From positions 1 through 55,277 of the forward strand of contig NZ_LAYY01000024.1 of NCBI RefSeq assembly GCF_000986785.1: 55,277 nucleotides of DNA. Reading direction: 5' to 3'. Source of the stretch: Mesobacillus campisalis. GTDB lineage: Bacteria > Bacillota > Bacilli > Bacillales > Cytobacillaceae. Below are positions 16,324 through 25,031 of this stretch, in pieces. The notes beneath the pieces were generated by a model. It ran no database searches and was not told the DNA's origin. It saw only the letters and a list, made by a program, of their open reading frames with translations. The translations under genes were made by a program, and so were the position numbers. Position 1 is the first letter of the stretch. Each line of letters begins with the position of its first letter.

Positions 16324-17532
16324 TTATGACTGGACGTCCACCAGCTGATTCAACGGTTTGCGTGCCACTCCTGTCGCATGTGCGGCCCGGGCTACAGCGT
16401 CCCTCACGGCAGGCACGACCCGGCTGTCCAGCGGACCAGGAATCACGTAATCAGGAGATAGTTCGCTGCTGTCGATAAGACCCGCGATAGCGTTCACCGC
16501 GGCCACTTTCATTTCTTCATTGATATCAGAAGCCGCAACATCCAGTGCCCCTCTGAAAATGCCTGGGAAAGCAAGAACATTGTTCACCTGGTTTGGCAGG
16601 TCCGAACGCCCGGTTCCAATAACGGCTGCTCCGGCTGCTTTCGCTTCCTCCGGCATGATTTCCGGGACTGGGTTCGCCATGGCAAAAATGATCGAGCCTG
16701 AGTTCATGCTGGCCACCATTTCTTTGGATAGTGCTCCGGCAGAGGAAACCCCGATGAAGACGTCCGCTCCCTTGATTACATCGCCAAGCTTGCCTTGCTG
16801 CATTGAACGGTTGGTGACCTGGGATACTCCTTCTTTTACCGGGTTCATCCCTTCCTGGCGCCCTTCATAAATGGCCCCTTTGGTGTCGCACATAATAATA
16901 TCTTTTACACCCATATTGAGGAGCAATTTGATGATGGCAATCCCCGCAGCCCCTGCCCCGTTGATGACGACCTTGATTTCACCAAGCGTTTTGTCTACCA
17001 GTTTCAACGCATTCAGCAATCCTGCTGCCGTAACAATGGCCGTGCCATGCTGGTCATCGTGGAAAACAGGGATATTCATTTCTTTTTTTAGAGTTTCTTC
17101 TATATAAAAACAATTTGGAGCTGCAATATCTTCCAGGTTGATTCCTCCAAAAGTGGGCTGCAGCAGCTTGACGGTTTTAATGATTTCTTCAGGGTCTTTT
17201 GTGTCAAGGCAAATCGGCACCGCATCGACACCGGCGAACGCCTTGAACAATGCCGCCTTTCCTTCCATGACTGGCATGGAAGCCTCGGGACCGATATCTC
17301 CTAGACCCAAAACCGAAGTTCCGTCTGACACAATGGCGATCAGATTGCCTTTAATCGTATAGTCGTAGACTTTTTCAGGATGAGCATGGATTTGCCCACA
17401 TGGTTCCGCAACTCCCGGCGAGTAAGCCAGGCTCAAGTCTTTCATCGTGTTAAGCGGCATTTTCACCTCAACAGATAATTTTCCTTTGTACTGCTCGTGC
17501 AGCAAAAGAGATTCTTTTTGCAAATCACTCAT
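16324..17532 (-). CDS. Malic enzyme (malate dehydrogenase, oxaloacetate-decarboxylating)
   Basis: 402 residues, the short bacterial malic enzyme form, converting malate to pyruvate and CO2 with NAD(P)+. SLAYSPGVAEPC (34-45) holds the catalytic tyrosine, GKAALF the catalytic lysine (about K92), NLEDI (132-136) and HDDQHGT (158-164) the divalent metal ligands, and NGAGAAG (191-197) the dinucleotide loop. It looks very close to B. subtilis YtsJ, which prefers NADP+; cofactor choice here is not certain. A LysR gene is divergent with about 200 bases between, so this regulator may control it. A TATAAT box lies at 17599-17604 on the minus strand. Confidence 0.93.
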   Translation of the reverse strand: MSDLQKESLLLHEQYKGKLSVEVKMPLNTMKDLSLAYSPGVAEPCGQIHAHPEKVYDYTIKGNLIAIVSDGTSVLGLGDIGPEASMPVMEGKAALFKAFAGVDAVPICLDTKDPEEIIKTVKLLQPTFGGINLEDIAAPNCFYIEETLKKEMNIPVFHDDQHGTAIVTAAGLLNALKLVDKTLGEIKVVINGAGAAGIAIIKLLLNMGVKDIIMCDTKGAIYEGRQEGMNPVKEGVSQVTNRSMQQGKLGDVIKGADVFIGVSSAGALSKEMVASMNSGSIIFAMANPVPEIMPEEAKAAGAAVIGTGRSDLPNQVNNVLAFPGIFRGALDVAASDINEEMKVAAVNAIAGLIDSSELSPDYVIPGPLDSRVVPAVRDAVARAAHATGVARKPLNQLVDVQS

Positions 17533-17735
17533 CCTTCACAACTCCTTTTCCCGATTTTGCACCGAATTGTTCCGGTGTCTCCCCTTTTAATTAAATCCAT
17601 TATATAACGGTGATGAATTATAAATAAAATACATATTTTCTATAATCTTTATTCCCTTTGGTTATGATTAGGCAGGAGTTTGCCTGTAGATGAACGAATA
17701 TGGTTAAAAAGATGAATTGGAAGAGGGGAAACATA

Positions 17736-18635
17736 GTGGATATTCGCCATTTGGAGTACTTTGCCGAAGTTGCGGAAACATTGAGCTTTACGAAAGCTTC
17801 ACAAAATTTGCATGTAACACAGCCATCGATCAGCAAGGCCATTAAAAATCTCGAAGGTGAATTGGGGGTTCCGCTCTTTTACCGTTCCTCCAAGCAGCTT
17901 GAATTGACGGATGCCGGAAAGGCTGTGCTGATAAACGCGAAAAAGGTGCTGGAAGCCTTCAAAAACCTGACATTGGAGCTGACTGATATCATGGAGCTGA
18001 AAAGCGGGGAAATCAGGATCGGGATCCCTCCTATTGTTGGTGCTGCCTTCTTTTCCAAGCTGATTAGCCATTTTAAGGAGGAATTCCCATTTATCAAAAT
18101 TACCCTGACTGAAGTTGGCACCAAAAAGATTAAACAAGGTGTGGACGATGGCACCCTGGATATTGGACTGATCTGCACATTGCCAGCCCGGACCGGCAAC
18201 TTTGAATTGATTCCCGCCCTGAAAGATCCTGTCATGCTTATCGTCCATAAAGACAATGAGCTCGCAAGCAGAAAAGAAGTTCATTTCTCGGACCTGGCGA
18301 ATGAACCTTTCGTCCTTTATCGCAAAGATTTTACGCTCTACGACCTGATTATCGAAGAATGTTCAAAGAACAACTTCCAGCCAAACATCGTGTGTGAAAG
18401 CTCGCAAAAGGATTTTCTTCTGGGAATGGTGGAAGGCAAATTGGGCGTCGCGCTGCTTCCAAGCAAAATATGCCATGACATCAATAATAAAAACCTGGCC
18501 GTTATCCCCTTCTATGGCTCGGACGTCAATTTGGATTTGGGAATGATATGGAAGAAAGACAAATACTTATCGTTTGCGGTTCGGGAGTTCATTTCGTTTT
18601 CAGGGGAATTTTTGATGGATGTAGCACCTCACTGA
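17736..18635 (+). CDS. LysR-family transcriptional regulator
   Basis: 299 residues: winged helix-turn-helix at about 1-60 (LSFTKASQNLHVTQPSISKAI) and a LysR substrate-binding domain at about 88-295. It resembles the B. subtilis YwbI/CidR type. LysR regulators bind T-N11-A sites between themselves and a divergent target, and the target here would be the malic enzyme gene; this is inferred from position. The GTG at 17736 (MDIRHLEYF, the classical LysR opening) has AGAGGGG upstream and is preferred over an in-frame ATG at 17700. The effector is unknown; malate or pyruvate-related compounds would be reasonable. Confidence 0.9.
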   Translation: MDIRHLEYFAEVAETLSFTKASQNLHVTQPSISKAIKNLEGELGVPLFYRSSKQLELTDAGKAVLINAKKVLEAFKNLTLELTDIMELKSGEIRIGIPPIVGAAFFSKLISHFKEEFPFIKITLTEVGTKKIKQGVDDGTLDIGLICTLPARTGNFELIPALKDPVMLIVHKDNELASRKEVHFSDLANEPFVLYRKDFTLYDLIIEECSKNNFQPNIVCESSQKDFLLGMVEGKLGVALLPSKICHDINNKNLAVIPFYGSDVNLDLGMIWKKDKYLSFAVREFISFSGEFLMDVAPH

Positions 18636-18651
18636 GTGGATTTGTTCCTAA

Positions 18652-18680
18652 AAAAGAGTCCCTGATTAGGGACTCTTTGT
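18652..18680. terminator. Bidirectional terminator between convergent genes
   Basis: AAAGAGTCCCT-GATT-AGGGACTCTTT, perfect 11-bp stem with A-run and T-run flanks, between lysR and the aldo/keto reductase gene. Confidence 0.9.
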
Positions 18681-18684
18681 TACG

Positions 18685-19614
18685 TTATGAGTTGAAAATC
18701 TCGCCAATTGCAGTGATTTCTTCTGCAGTTAGCTGAATATTGAGCGTTTTTAGATTATGCAGCACCTGCCCGGCATTCTTCGCGCCTGGAATGATGACAT
18801 CGATTTCTTTCCGGGTCAGGTACCAGGCCAGCACGATATGCGAGACTTCTGCTCCTTTGCTGTTGGCAATCTGCCGTACCTGCTCGATTCTTTCCAAATT
18901 ACGTTCGTACACCCCAGGCTGGAATTGCGGCCGTTTCTTGTTCTTCTCGCTCACGTCGGTTTGCTTGCTGTACTTGCCTGTCAATAGGCCCGATGCAAGC
19001 GGATAGAAAGGCACAAAGGAGATTTGGTGCTCTCTCATGTATGGGAAAAAATCTGTTTCCGCACTGCGGTCAAGCAGATTGTAGGCTCCCTGGTAGACAT
19101 CCACATAACCGTCTTTGTTGGCTTCCTGCAATTGTTCAAGCGTAAAATTGGACACCCCAATCGCACGAATTTTCCCCTGGTCCTTCAATTCCTTTAAGGC
19201 CCCAACGGCTTCATCCTTGGGTGTATCTTCATCCGGGAAGTGTATGTAGAACAAATCGATATAATCGGTTTGAAGGCGCTGCAAACTTTCCTCCACCGCC
19301 TGTTTTAAGAAGGCGGGAGAATTATCATTCACAAGCTCATTGCCGACAAACTTATGCGAACCCTTTGTGGCAATGACAAAATCCGAACGCCTGCCGCTCT
19401 CCCTGACAACTTCCCCTACTATTTCTTCTGACCGTTTTGGCCCGTAAATAAAAGCTGTATCCAAAAAATTAATGCCATTTTCAAGTCCGGAGCGGACCAG
19501 TTCCCTTCCGGCATTTTCATCAAGGTTCGGAAACAGGTTATGTCCGCCGACGGCATTGGTGCCAAGGCCGATTGGATTGACAACAAGATCGGTTCTTCCT
19601 AGTCGTGTTTTCAT
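18685..19614 (-). CDS. Aldo/keto reductase
   Basis: 309 residues forming one AKR TIM barrel. DTAFIYGPKRSEE contains the catalytic Asp and Tyr, VIATKGSHK the catalytic lysine, and LFYIHFPDED the active-site histidine. The NADPH site is in the C-terminal third (VIPGAKNAGQV). It reduces aldehydes or ketones; the natural substrate is unknown. It resembles the YhdN/IolS group of Bacillus. ATG at 19614 (MKTRLGRTDL) follows GAGGGG; a second ATG four codons upstream sits too close to its own purine run. Monocistronic. Confidence 0.9.
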   Translation of the reverse strand: MKTRLGRTDLVVNPIGLGTNAVGGHNLFPNLDENAGRELVRSGLENGINFLDTAFIYGPKRSEEIVGEVVRESGRRSDFVIATKGSHKFVGNELVNDNSPAFLKQAVEESLQRLQTDYIDLFYIHFPDEDTPKDEAVGALKELKDQGKIRAIGVSNFTLEQLQEANKDGYVDVYQGAYNLLDRSAETDFFPYMREHQISFVPFYPLASGLLTGKYSKQTDVSEKNKKRPQFQPGVYERNLERIEQVRQIANSKGAEVSHIVLAWYLTRKEIDVIIPGAKNAGQVLHNLKTLNIQLTAEEITAIGEIFNS

Positions 19615-19674
19615 ATTGCCCCTCATCCCCTTTTTAAAAAGATACCTTCATCATAACAAAATGGCAGACAGGGT

Positions 19675-19703
19675 GAAAAAATTAAAGCTCCCGCAATGGG
19701 AGC
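19675..19703 (-). terminator. Terminator of the STAS gene
   Basis: Stem GCTCCC/GGGAGC (19687-19703) followed on the minus strand by TTTAATTTTTT. Confidence 0.7.
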
Positions 19704-19714
19704 GGTCTGCTGAA

Positions 19715-20203
19715 TTATTTTACGAGCGCAATCTCAAGGCCTTTCTTCTTGAGCAAATACTGCAGGGCTGCCCTGAAATTGGCGAATGCTTTCAATTCCT
19801 TAATGATCCCAAGACCGGATTGCACCAATTCCCTTGAGAATTCCGGAGAGAAGCCAACAGCAATGACCTGTACACCCATCAGGTTTAGAGAGGAATTGAG
19901 CTGCTCAATATATGTGCCCAGGATGGCCAAATCGCCAACCTCTTTCACAGAAATGGCTGTAAAATCGATAACGGCTGTGTCTATATCATCCTTACTCGCA
20001 TAATCCAAAATTTTTGGAATAACCATTTGAAAACGTTCAGGAGTCAGTTCCCCGGCAAATGGAATCAAAATTGTGCTTGGCACAATCGACGGGATAATAG
20101 GTATGGCAGCTTTGTTAAGGGAATCTTCCAATGAAGCCACTCTCTCGTTCAGTTTTTGAATAGTTTCCTTCATGATTTCAAGTTCATATGTTTGATTTTC
20201 CAT
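19715..20203 (-). CDS. STAS-domain protein with N-terminal coiled coil (RsbR/RsbS-like)
   Basis: 162 residues: a short coiled coil (about 5-32) then a STAS domain (about 38-155) opening with IPIIPSIVPSTILIPFAGEL, as in the C-terminal half of RsbR co-antagonists of the stressosome. In RsbR and RsbS a Thr/Ser follows VVD in the loop after the second strand and is phosphorylated by RsbT. The matching stretch here reads VKEVGDLAILG, with no Ser or Thr at that place, so control by RsbT seems unlikely. It may be a structural or unrelated STAS partner. It lacks the N-terminal globin-like sensor of full RsbR. Single gene with its own terminator. Confidence 0.8.
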   Translation of the reverse strand: MENQTYELEIMKETIQKLNERVASLEDSLNKAAIPIIPSIVPSTILIPFAGELTPERFQMVIPKILDYASKDDIDTAVIDFTAISVKEVGDLAILGTYIEQLNSSLNLMGVQVIAVGFSPEFSRELVQSGLGIIKELKAFANFRAALQYLLKKKGLEIALVK

Positions 20204-20289
20204 AGGTCCCTCGACTTTATGACATAGTTATTAACTATCATTATATAACCTTTTCAATTAGATACAAATTATAAGGGTAAAACTCTTTT

Positions 20290-20313
20290 AACCCCGTTAA
20301 CCAACAACGGGGT
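20290..20313 (-). terminator. Terminator candidate of the CDF transporter gene
   Basis: Perfect stem AACCCCGTT/AACGGGGTT. On the minus strand it is followed by AAAAGAGTTTT, a weak U-tract; the opposite side has TTTTGTTT. Confidence 0.55.
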
Positions 20314-20335
20314 TTTGTTTACAAATAATGGGATT

Positions 20336-21295
20336 TCATTGTTTGGATTCCCAGGTGTTCACTTTATCGTCTTCATCAAACTCGACAACTACATCGGCAA
20401 CTCCTCTTTCTTTCCGGATATTTTCTTCCAAACGGTCCCTGATATCGTCAGCTTCCGCAATCGTGATCGCCGGGTCGACTTCCACTTTCACTTCGACATG
20501 GAATTCGTCGCCCTCTTTAAGAACTGAAATTCGGGGCAAATCTTTTATATCGGGGTCTTCTACAACCATGCGCGCAATCTTCTCCTGCATATATTCATCC
20601 GCCTCCCCGAGCACACCGGCTGCATTGTCAAGAAAAGTCTTGCCGACAACATAGAACATGAGAATTCCAATGATAATCGACGCGATGCCTTCTGCGTGAT
20701 GATAGGGAGTGTAATGGGAAATCAATACCGCTAGTAATGCAAGGATTCCCCCTCCTGTTGCAACGGAGTCTTCCAGGAAAACCAGCTTTGTGGCTGGTTT
20801 GGCTTTGTTCACGTTCATAATGCTTTTAGGAATGATATCCAATCCTTTCGCATCGATGCCCACCTCATGCAGCGTTTCTTTCATTGCTTTAAATAAAACA
20901 ATTGATTCAAGGATGATTGAAACACCCAGGACAACTACGATGATAAGAAAACCTGACGATTCAACGGGATGCTTTAGATGTCGGTATCCTTCCAATATGG
21001 TTTCATAGGCCATAATGCCAACGATAAGGACGGCTCCTAGCAAAACAAGGTTTACTAACCGGCCAAAACCATTTGGGAATCGTCTGGTAGGCGCTTTTTT
21101 GCTAAGCGCGGAGCCTACAAACACGAAAAATTGATTGGCCGTATCACCCAGGCTGTGCATGGTTTCAGCGAACATCGCCACATTTCCTGTGAACAGATAG
21201 GCTACTCCCTTTATGAGGGAAATAATGGAATTGACTGTAGCAGCAGCTAGTGCCGACTTGTTTCCTCTTCGCAATAACAATAATAGATCCTTCAT
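20336..21295 (-). CDS. Cation diffusion facilitator family transporter
   Basis: 319 residues, six membrane segments (about 13-35, 40-62, 80-100, 113-135, 180-195, 205-225) and a cytoplasmic C-terminal domain of about 90 residues rich in Asp and Glu. H47 and D51 (MHSLGD) form the first half of the metal site; E175 and D176 (FLEDSVAT) replace the usual HxxxD of the fifth helix. The set matches the ZnT9-like CDF branch more than classical Zn/Cd exporters. It probably exports divalent cations using proton exchange; the metal is uncertain. Monocistronic. Confidence 0.87.
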   Translation of the reverse strand: MKDLLLLLRRGNKSALAAATVNSIISLIKGVAYLFTGNVAMFAETMHSLGDTANQFFVFVGSALSKKAPTRRFPNGFGRLVNLVLLGAVLIVGIMAYETILEGYRHLKHPVESSGFLIIVVVLGVSIILESIVLFKAMKETLHEVGIDAKGLDIIPKSIMNVNKAKPATKLVFLEDSVATGGGILALLAVLISHYTPYHHAEGIASIIIGILMFYVVGKTFLDNAAGVLGEADEYMQEKIARMVVEDPDIKDLPRISVLKEGDEFHVEVKVEVDPAITIAEADDIRDRLEENIRKERGVADVVVEFDEDDKVNTWESKQ

Positions 21296-21654
21296 TCATT
21301 TTCATCTCTTTTCTGTCAATTTGTATGGAAATTCAGACCGTTTTGATGCCGCTCAAACCGGCTAGCACAATCACTTCCTTTCATAAATATAGGCTGTTGA
21401 ATAAATGTAAAAATCCTTATGAATACATACCTCATACTTTCTGTTTAAAAACACCGGGCACTTTTATTTTTTTCTACTGGTTCCTCCTTCACTGGTACAG
21501 AGTAGGAATCAGGCATCATTTATCGACATCAGCCAATGAAAAAAGACTCATTTTTTGTATAACTATAATTATTATTTGAAAACTCTGTCAGTTTATCCTA
21601 TACTTTGCATCGTAAGGAAAATTTACCAAATTAATGGAAAGAAAGGTGATGGAG
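21296..21654. other. Divergent intergenic region, CDF / sortase operon
   Basis: About 360 AT-rich bases. The right end holds the promoter (21576-21604) and RBS of the sortase operon. Open frames in the middle have no RBS and low coding character. No repeat or RNA was recognised. Confidence 0.6.
21576..21604 (+). promoter_or_regulatory. SigA promoter of the Excalibur/sortase operon
   Basis: TTGAAA (21576-21581), 17-base spacer, TATACT (21599-21604), about 50 bases before the start codon. Confidence 0.75.
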
Positions 21655-22083
21655 ATGAAGAAAATATTATCGTCGGCAATCGCAGGTGGGTTCCTATTAA
21701 TTGGTACGAGTACTATGGCAGCTCCGGATGATGACAGAGATTGTGGTGAGTTCGCCAATCACGGAGAAGTGATGCAGTTTTGGTATGAGAATGGTTATAG
21801 TGCCGAAAATGACCCGCATGATTTAGATCGGGACAATGATGGATTACCGTGTGAAATCAGCAGCAGCCAATATAAGGATTTTGTGGCTTCCCAGGAAGGA
21901 AATGGTGGAGATGATACTACAGAAACCGAAGAATCAACCACAGAAGCAGATGAAACTGTTGCACAAGAAGGAGAAGAGCTGCCGGATACAGCGACGAATT
22001 CTGCCAGTATGATGGGGTTGGGAGCTGTATTTGCGGCTATGGGTGCCTATCTCATGATTCGGAAAAAGGATGAAAATGCATAA
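21655..22083 (+). CDS. Excalibur-domain surface protein with LPxTG-type sorting signal
   Basis: 142 residues: signal peptide (1-23), Excalibur domain (about 27-67, with C30, C66 and the calcium-binding DLDRDNDG), an acidic Thr/Glu linker (81-107), then LPDTA (109-113), a hydrophobic stretch (117-135) and a basic tail (RKK). The last three parts form a sortase sorting signal. The pentapeptide ending in A fits class C/D sortases that use LPNTA-like motifs. The domain is a predicted extracellular Ca2+ binder. ATG at 21655 is chosen because AAAGGTG lies eight bases upstream. The gene for a sortase follows 32 bases later, so this is almost certainly its substrate. Confidence 0.88.
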   Translation: MKKILSSAIAGGFLLIGTSTMAAPDDDRDCGEFANHGEVMQFWYENGYSAENDPHDLDRDNDGLPCEISSSQYKDFVASQEGNGGDDTTETEESTTEADETVAQEGEELPDTATNSASMMGLGAVFAAMGAYLMIRKKDENA

Positions 22084-22115
22084 AAGACAGGGCGACCTGT
22101 ATAGGGGCGTTGAGC

Positions 22116-22718
22116 GTGAAAAAATGGCTTGGTTTCCTCCTGATTTTGACAGGAACTATTATCATAGTCTATCAATACCTGGAGTGGAACACAGGACGCA
22201 CATCTGCTGAAAAAGTCTCGCAGGAAGAAATGGAAAAATATGAAGCACGGAAAAAAACAGTGGATCCACCACCTATTCCTGAAAATGCAGAGACAATCAG
22301 TCTACCCGACCATGAGTTGGGAGAAAAAGTGGCCACCCTCGTCATTCCTCGAATTGAACAAAAATATAGTGTTTATTGGGGCACAAATGAAGAAGTTTTA
22401 AAGCAAGGTGTCGGCATGTTTATCAGCAAAAGCACGACGGTGCCAGGTATTGCCCATACCGTTCTTAGCGGACATAGGGACACGGTATTTGTAAGGCTGG
22501 GAGAACTCGAGGATGGCGATGAACTGATAATAGAATATGACAGCAAGATTTATACTTACACCATTCGTAAAATCTGGATTACAGACGAAAATGATAGGAC
22601 GGTTATTGTCCCGAAAGACCAGCCCACTTTGACCCTTACCACTTGCTATCCGTTCACCTATTTTGGGAATGCAACGGAGCGGTATATCGTTCAGGGAATG
22701 CTGAAATCTGTCAATTGA
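22116..22718 (+). CDS. Class D sortase
   Basis: About 200 residues with one N-terminal membrane anchor (about 3-20) and a sortase beta-barrel. Catalytic residues by position from the GTG start: H120 in LSGHRDT, C177 in LTTCYPF and R189 in TERYIV. Sortases cleave the sorting signal of a surface protein between Thr and the next residue and join it to the peptidoglycan cross-bridge on the outer face of the membrane. The TLTTCYPF motif and small size suit class D. GTG at 22116 has AGGGG eight bases upstream; TTG 22110 is possible. It forms a two-gene operon with its predicted substrate and ends at a strong terminator. Confidence 0.9.
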   Translation: MKKWLGFLLILTGTIIIVYQYLEWNTGRTSAEKVSQEEMEKYEARKKTVDPPPIPENAETISLPDHELGEKVATLVIPRIEQKYSVYWGTNEEVLKQGVGMFISKSTTVPGIAHTVLSGHRDTVFVRLGELEDGDELIIEYDSKIYTYTIRKIWITDENDRTVIVPKDQPTLTLTTCYPFTYFGNATERYIVQGMLKSVN

Positions 22719-22730
22719 AAAATGAATCCA

Positions 22731-22767
22731 ATCCCCCAGGGAAGGTTCTCCTGGGGGATGTCTGTTT
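22731..22767 (+). terminator. Terminator of the sortase operon
   Basis: Perfect 10-bp stem ATCCCCCAGG/CCTGGGGGAT followed by GTCTGTTT. Confidence 0.75.
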
Positions 22768-22837
22768 CGGCACGGCCCATATTACTCTATGGTACTAATT
22801 TATAGCGCCTCTTTGCTAAGAAACAATTTTGTAGCCA

Positions 22838-23512
22838 TTACCTCACAATAAACCAATAGACACAAACAATCCCCAAATCACTTAAAATATGTCCAATAAT
22901 GGGGGCTGTCAATGATCCTGTTTTTTCGCGGATAAATCCCCAGAAAAGGCCGGCTGCCAACACTGGCAGTATCGCGATTAAGCTGTAGATTCCCTGGAAA
23001 ATCGGGAATACGGATAGAAGATGATAAAGCGTGTAAAAGCAGGAGGTCAGCCAGATGGTATACATCGCCGACCTCTGTATCCTAAGCTTTTCATGCATAT
23101 ACCCTCTCCAATATACTTCTTCCAAAATCGGGTTCGCTACAAGAAGGACCAGCACGAGCCAGAACTCGCCTTCCCCCGCGAAACCCCAGTCCAATAGTAA
23201 TACCCTCAGCTGGTCGATTTTAAGAAAATAGATGTGAAGCCAGTTCAGGCCTCCGTAAATGAACAAAAAGAACAGAGCCCCGCTTGCCAACCCCAGGATG
23301 ATTCCCTGTTTAGTCACCTTGAAGCTTTGTGCCGGGAATGCCTGGTCAATGAACGGCACCAGAAGAAGCCAAGCATAAAACAGCAAAAACGTGATAGCCA
23401 CGCTTCCAAAAAGCTGTAAACCCATAAAAATCATTAAAGTGGGCCCAATCAACCGAACATAACTAGCCAAGTCCTTCCGCCTCGACTGTTTCTTCCACCC
23501 TATACCGTTCAT
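22838..23512 (-). CDS. CPBP-family intramembrane metalloprotease
   Basis: 224 residues with about six to seven membrane segments. The signature EEVYWRG (EExxxR) lies near residue 130, followed by FYTLYHLL and the final IGHILSDLG, which supply the metal-binding glutamates and histidines of the CPBP (CAAX-protease-like/Rce1) family. Substrates in Bacillus are mostly unknown. The start (ATG 23512, or TTG 23515) lies about 50 bases inside the end of the upstream hydrolase gene and has only a weak RBS, so expression probably depends on translation of that gene. Confidence 0.85.
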   Translation of the reverse strand: MNGIGWKKQSRRKDLASYVRLIGPTLMIFMGLQLFGSVAITFLLFYAWLLLVPFIDQAFPAQSFKVTKQGIILGLASGALFFLFIYGGLNWLHIYFLKIDQLRVLLLDWGFAGEGEFWLVLVLLVANPILEEVYWRGYMHEKLRIQRSAMYTIWLTSCFYTLYHLLSVFPIFQGIYSLIAILPVLAAGLFWGFIREKTGSLTAPIIGHILSDLGIVCVYWFIVR

Positions 23513-24278
23513 CAATTGGCCGCAAAAAGCGGTCTACAGCACTATTGAATTCAAGATGCGACCGCGGCGGCAACTGGTGTGTTCCATTTTCAATAAAGAT
23601 GACTTCCGTTTGGGGTGCTTTCTTTTGAAAAGGAATTCGGTAATGGTGCATGGGCTTCTCCTTGGAGCCATAAATAAGGAGAATCGGCATTTTTAACCTG
23701 TGAAGGAATGGAGTAGTTTTATATTGAAGTCCGGCTTTGCAAAATTCATAGGAACGCCGGGCATCTGATAGGCGGGCATATTCGAAAATCTCCTGTTCAT
23801 CTTCCTTGCTGCTTTTATTCAGCTTTGCCTGAAGCTTTGCAACAATGGACATTTGCCGAAGTTTGGCCAAAAACATGACGGTTTTGATGAAAAGCTTTGG
23901 GGTAAGATTGTTGATTTCGGAAAAACCTCCTGACATAATGATGGCGACGGTTCTGTCCGGGTACTTTAAGGCAAATTCCTGGGCAACAAGCCCGCCGTAG
24001 GAATAACCGCATAGTACGGCTTTTTCTACTCCGATATGATCCAGCAGTTTTCTTAAGTCATTTGCCAATCCTTCAATGGTAATTGGCTCGCCGCCTTTCG
24101 AGCTCCGTCCATGTCCTGCCAGATCATAGAAGATGGTTTTATAGCGCTCTGACAGGGTTTCCTGGTGCTTGAAAACATTGTGGCCCATTACAAAGGGATG
24201 AATAAAGACAATCGGCATTCCGTCGCCTTTCACCTGATAATAAAGCGATAAAGATTCGTTAATATCTGCGTATGGCAA
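23463..24278 (-). CDS. Alpha/beta hydrolase
   Basis: 271 residues, cytoplasmic, with the nucleophile S93 in GYSYGG, the oxyanion region at FIHPFVMG (25-32) and a late histidine in NGTHQLPP. The loop that normally carries the acidic residue reads LIYGSKEKPMHH, with no Asp at the usual place; a Glu may replace it. The fold is clear but the reaction is not. TTG at 24278 has GGGGTGAG seven bases upstream. Its 3' end overlaps the CPBP protease gene by about 50 bases, making a two-gene operon. Confidence 0.82.
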   Translation of the reverse strand: MPYADINESLSLYYQVKGDGMPIVFIHPFVMGHNVFKHQETLSERYKTIFYDLAGHGRSSKGGEPITIEGLANDLRKLLDHIGVEKAVLCGYSYGGLVAQEFALKYPDRTVAIIMSGGFSEINNLTPKLFIKTVMFLAKLRQMSIVAKLQAKLNKSSKEDEQEIFEYARLSDARRSYEFCKAGLQYKTTPFLHRLKMPILLIYGSKEKPMHHYRIPFQKKAPQTEVIFIENGTHQLPPRSHLEFNSAVDRFLRPIDERYRVEETVEAEGLG

Positions 24279-24443
24279 AAGTTCTCACCCCTTCGTTCGC
24301 GGTTAGATTGTTCCTTACTATACCCGCGGCTCGCACTATTCCAAACGGACGGCGAACCCTTCCAGTTAAAATTGCATAATTCTTTCATAAATAGTAACCT
24401 AATCTTTTTAGAAGGAAGAATTTCATACAGAAAGAGGATGAAC

Positions 24444-25031
24444 ATGAACATTTTATGGGATTTTGATGGTACCCTGTTTGATACATATCCGTCGCTGGTA
24501 GAAGGCTTTGTTGAGCTTAGCGGCAAGGAGCTTGATCGCACTGAAGTGCTGAAATGGCTAAAAATCGATTCCAAGACGGCTTTCAGGCATTATGGCATTG
24601 ATGAAAGCCAGAGGGAAGAATACATGAGGCTGCATAACCTGCATGCCAAGGAGACCTCCATCCCATTTGAACACCTGGAAGAGGTATTGGCGCAGGCAGA
24701 TATGAATATTATTGTGACTCATCGTGACAAGGCATCAACCATCTACCTTTTGGAGAAATTCAACTTAAGACAGTATTTTACGGATATTGTAGCGGTCGAG
24801 GAGCAGGGTTTCGTTCGGAAACCGGATTCTTCCGCATACGAATTCGTCCTGGAAACCTATCACATCGACCTTGTCGTAGGCGACCGCGATTTGGACCTGA
24901 TTCCGGCGAAGAAGCTGAAGATCAGTACGGTGGCTTTCCAGAATCGGGAGATTGAGGCTGATTTCCATATTGACTCATACGTTCATTTTATTCCTCAAGT
25001 TGTTGAAGTCATAAAGGCAAGAAGTTCATAG
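24444..25031 (+). CDS. HAD-superfamily hydrolase (phosphatase-like)
   Basis: 195 residues. Motif I DFDGTLFDT has nucleophile D6 and acid/base D8. The cap domain is helical (about 14-75). Motif II is IVTHRD, the lysine is in RKPDSS, and motif III/IV is VVGDRDLDL. This is the phosphoglycolate phosphatase-like HAD-IA group, which removes phosphate from small metabolites; the substrate is unknown. ATG 24444 with AAAGAGG six bases upstream is preferred to ATG 24438 and to a longer frame. The stop codon abuts a dispersed repeat element. Confidence 0.87.
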   Translation: MNILWDFDGTLFDTYPSLVEGFVELSGKELDRTEVLKWLKIDSKTAFRHYGIDESQREEYMRLHNLHAKETSIPFEHLEEVLAQADMNIIVTHRDKASTIYLLEKFNLRQYFTDIVAVEEQGFVRKPDSSAYEFVLETYHIDLVVGDRDLDLIPAKKLKISTVAFQNREIEADFHIDSYVHFIPQVVEVIKARSS

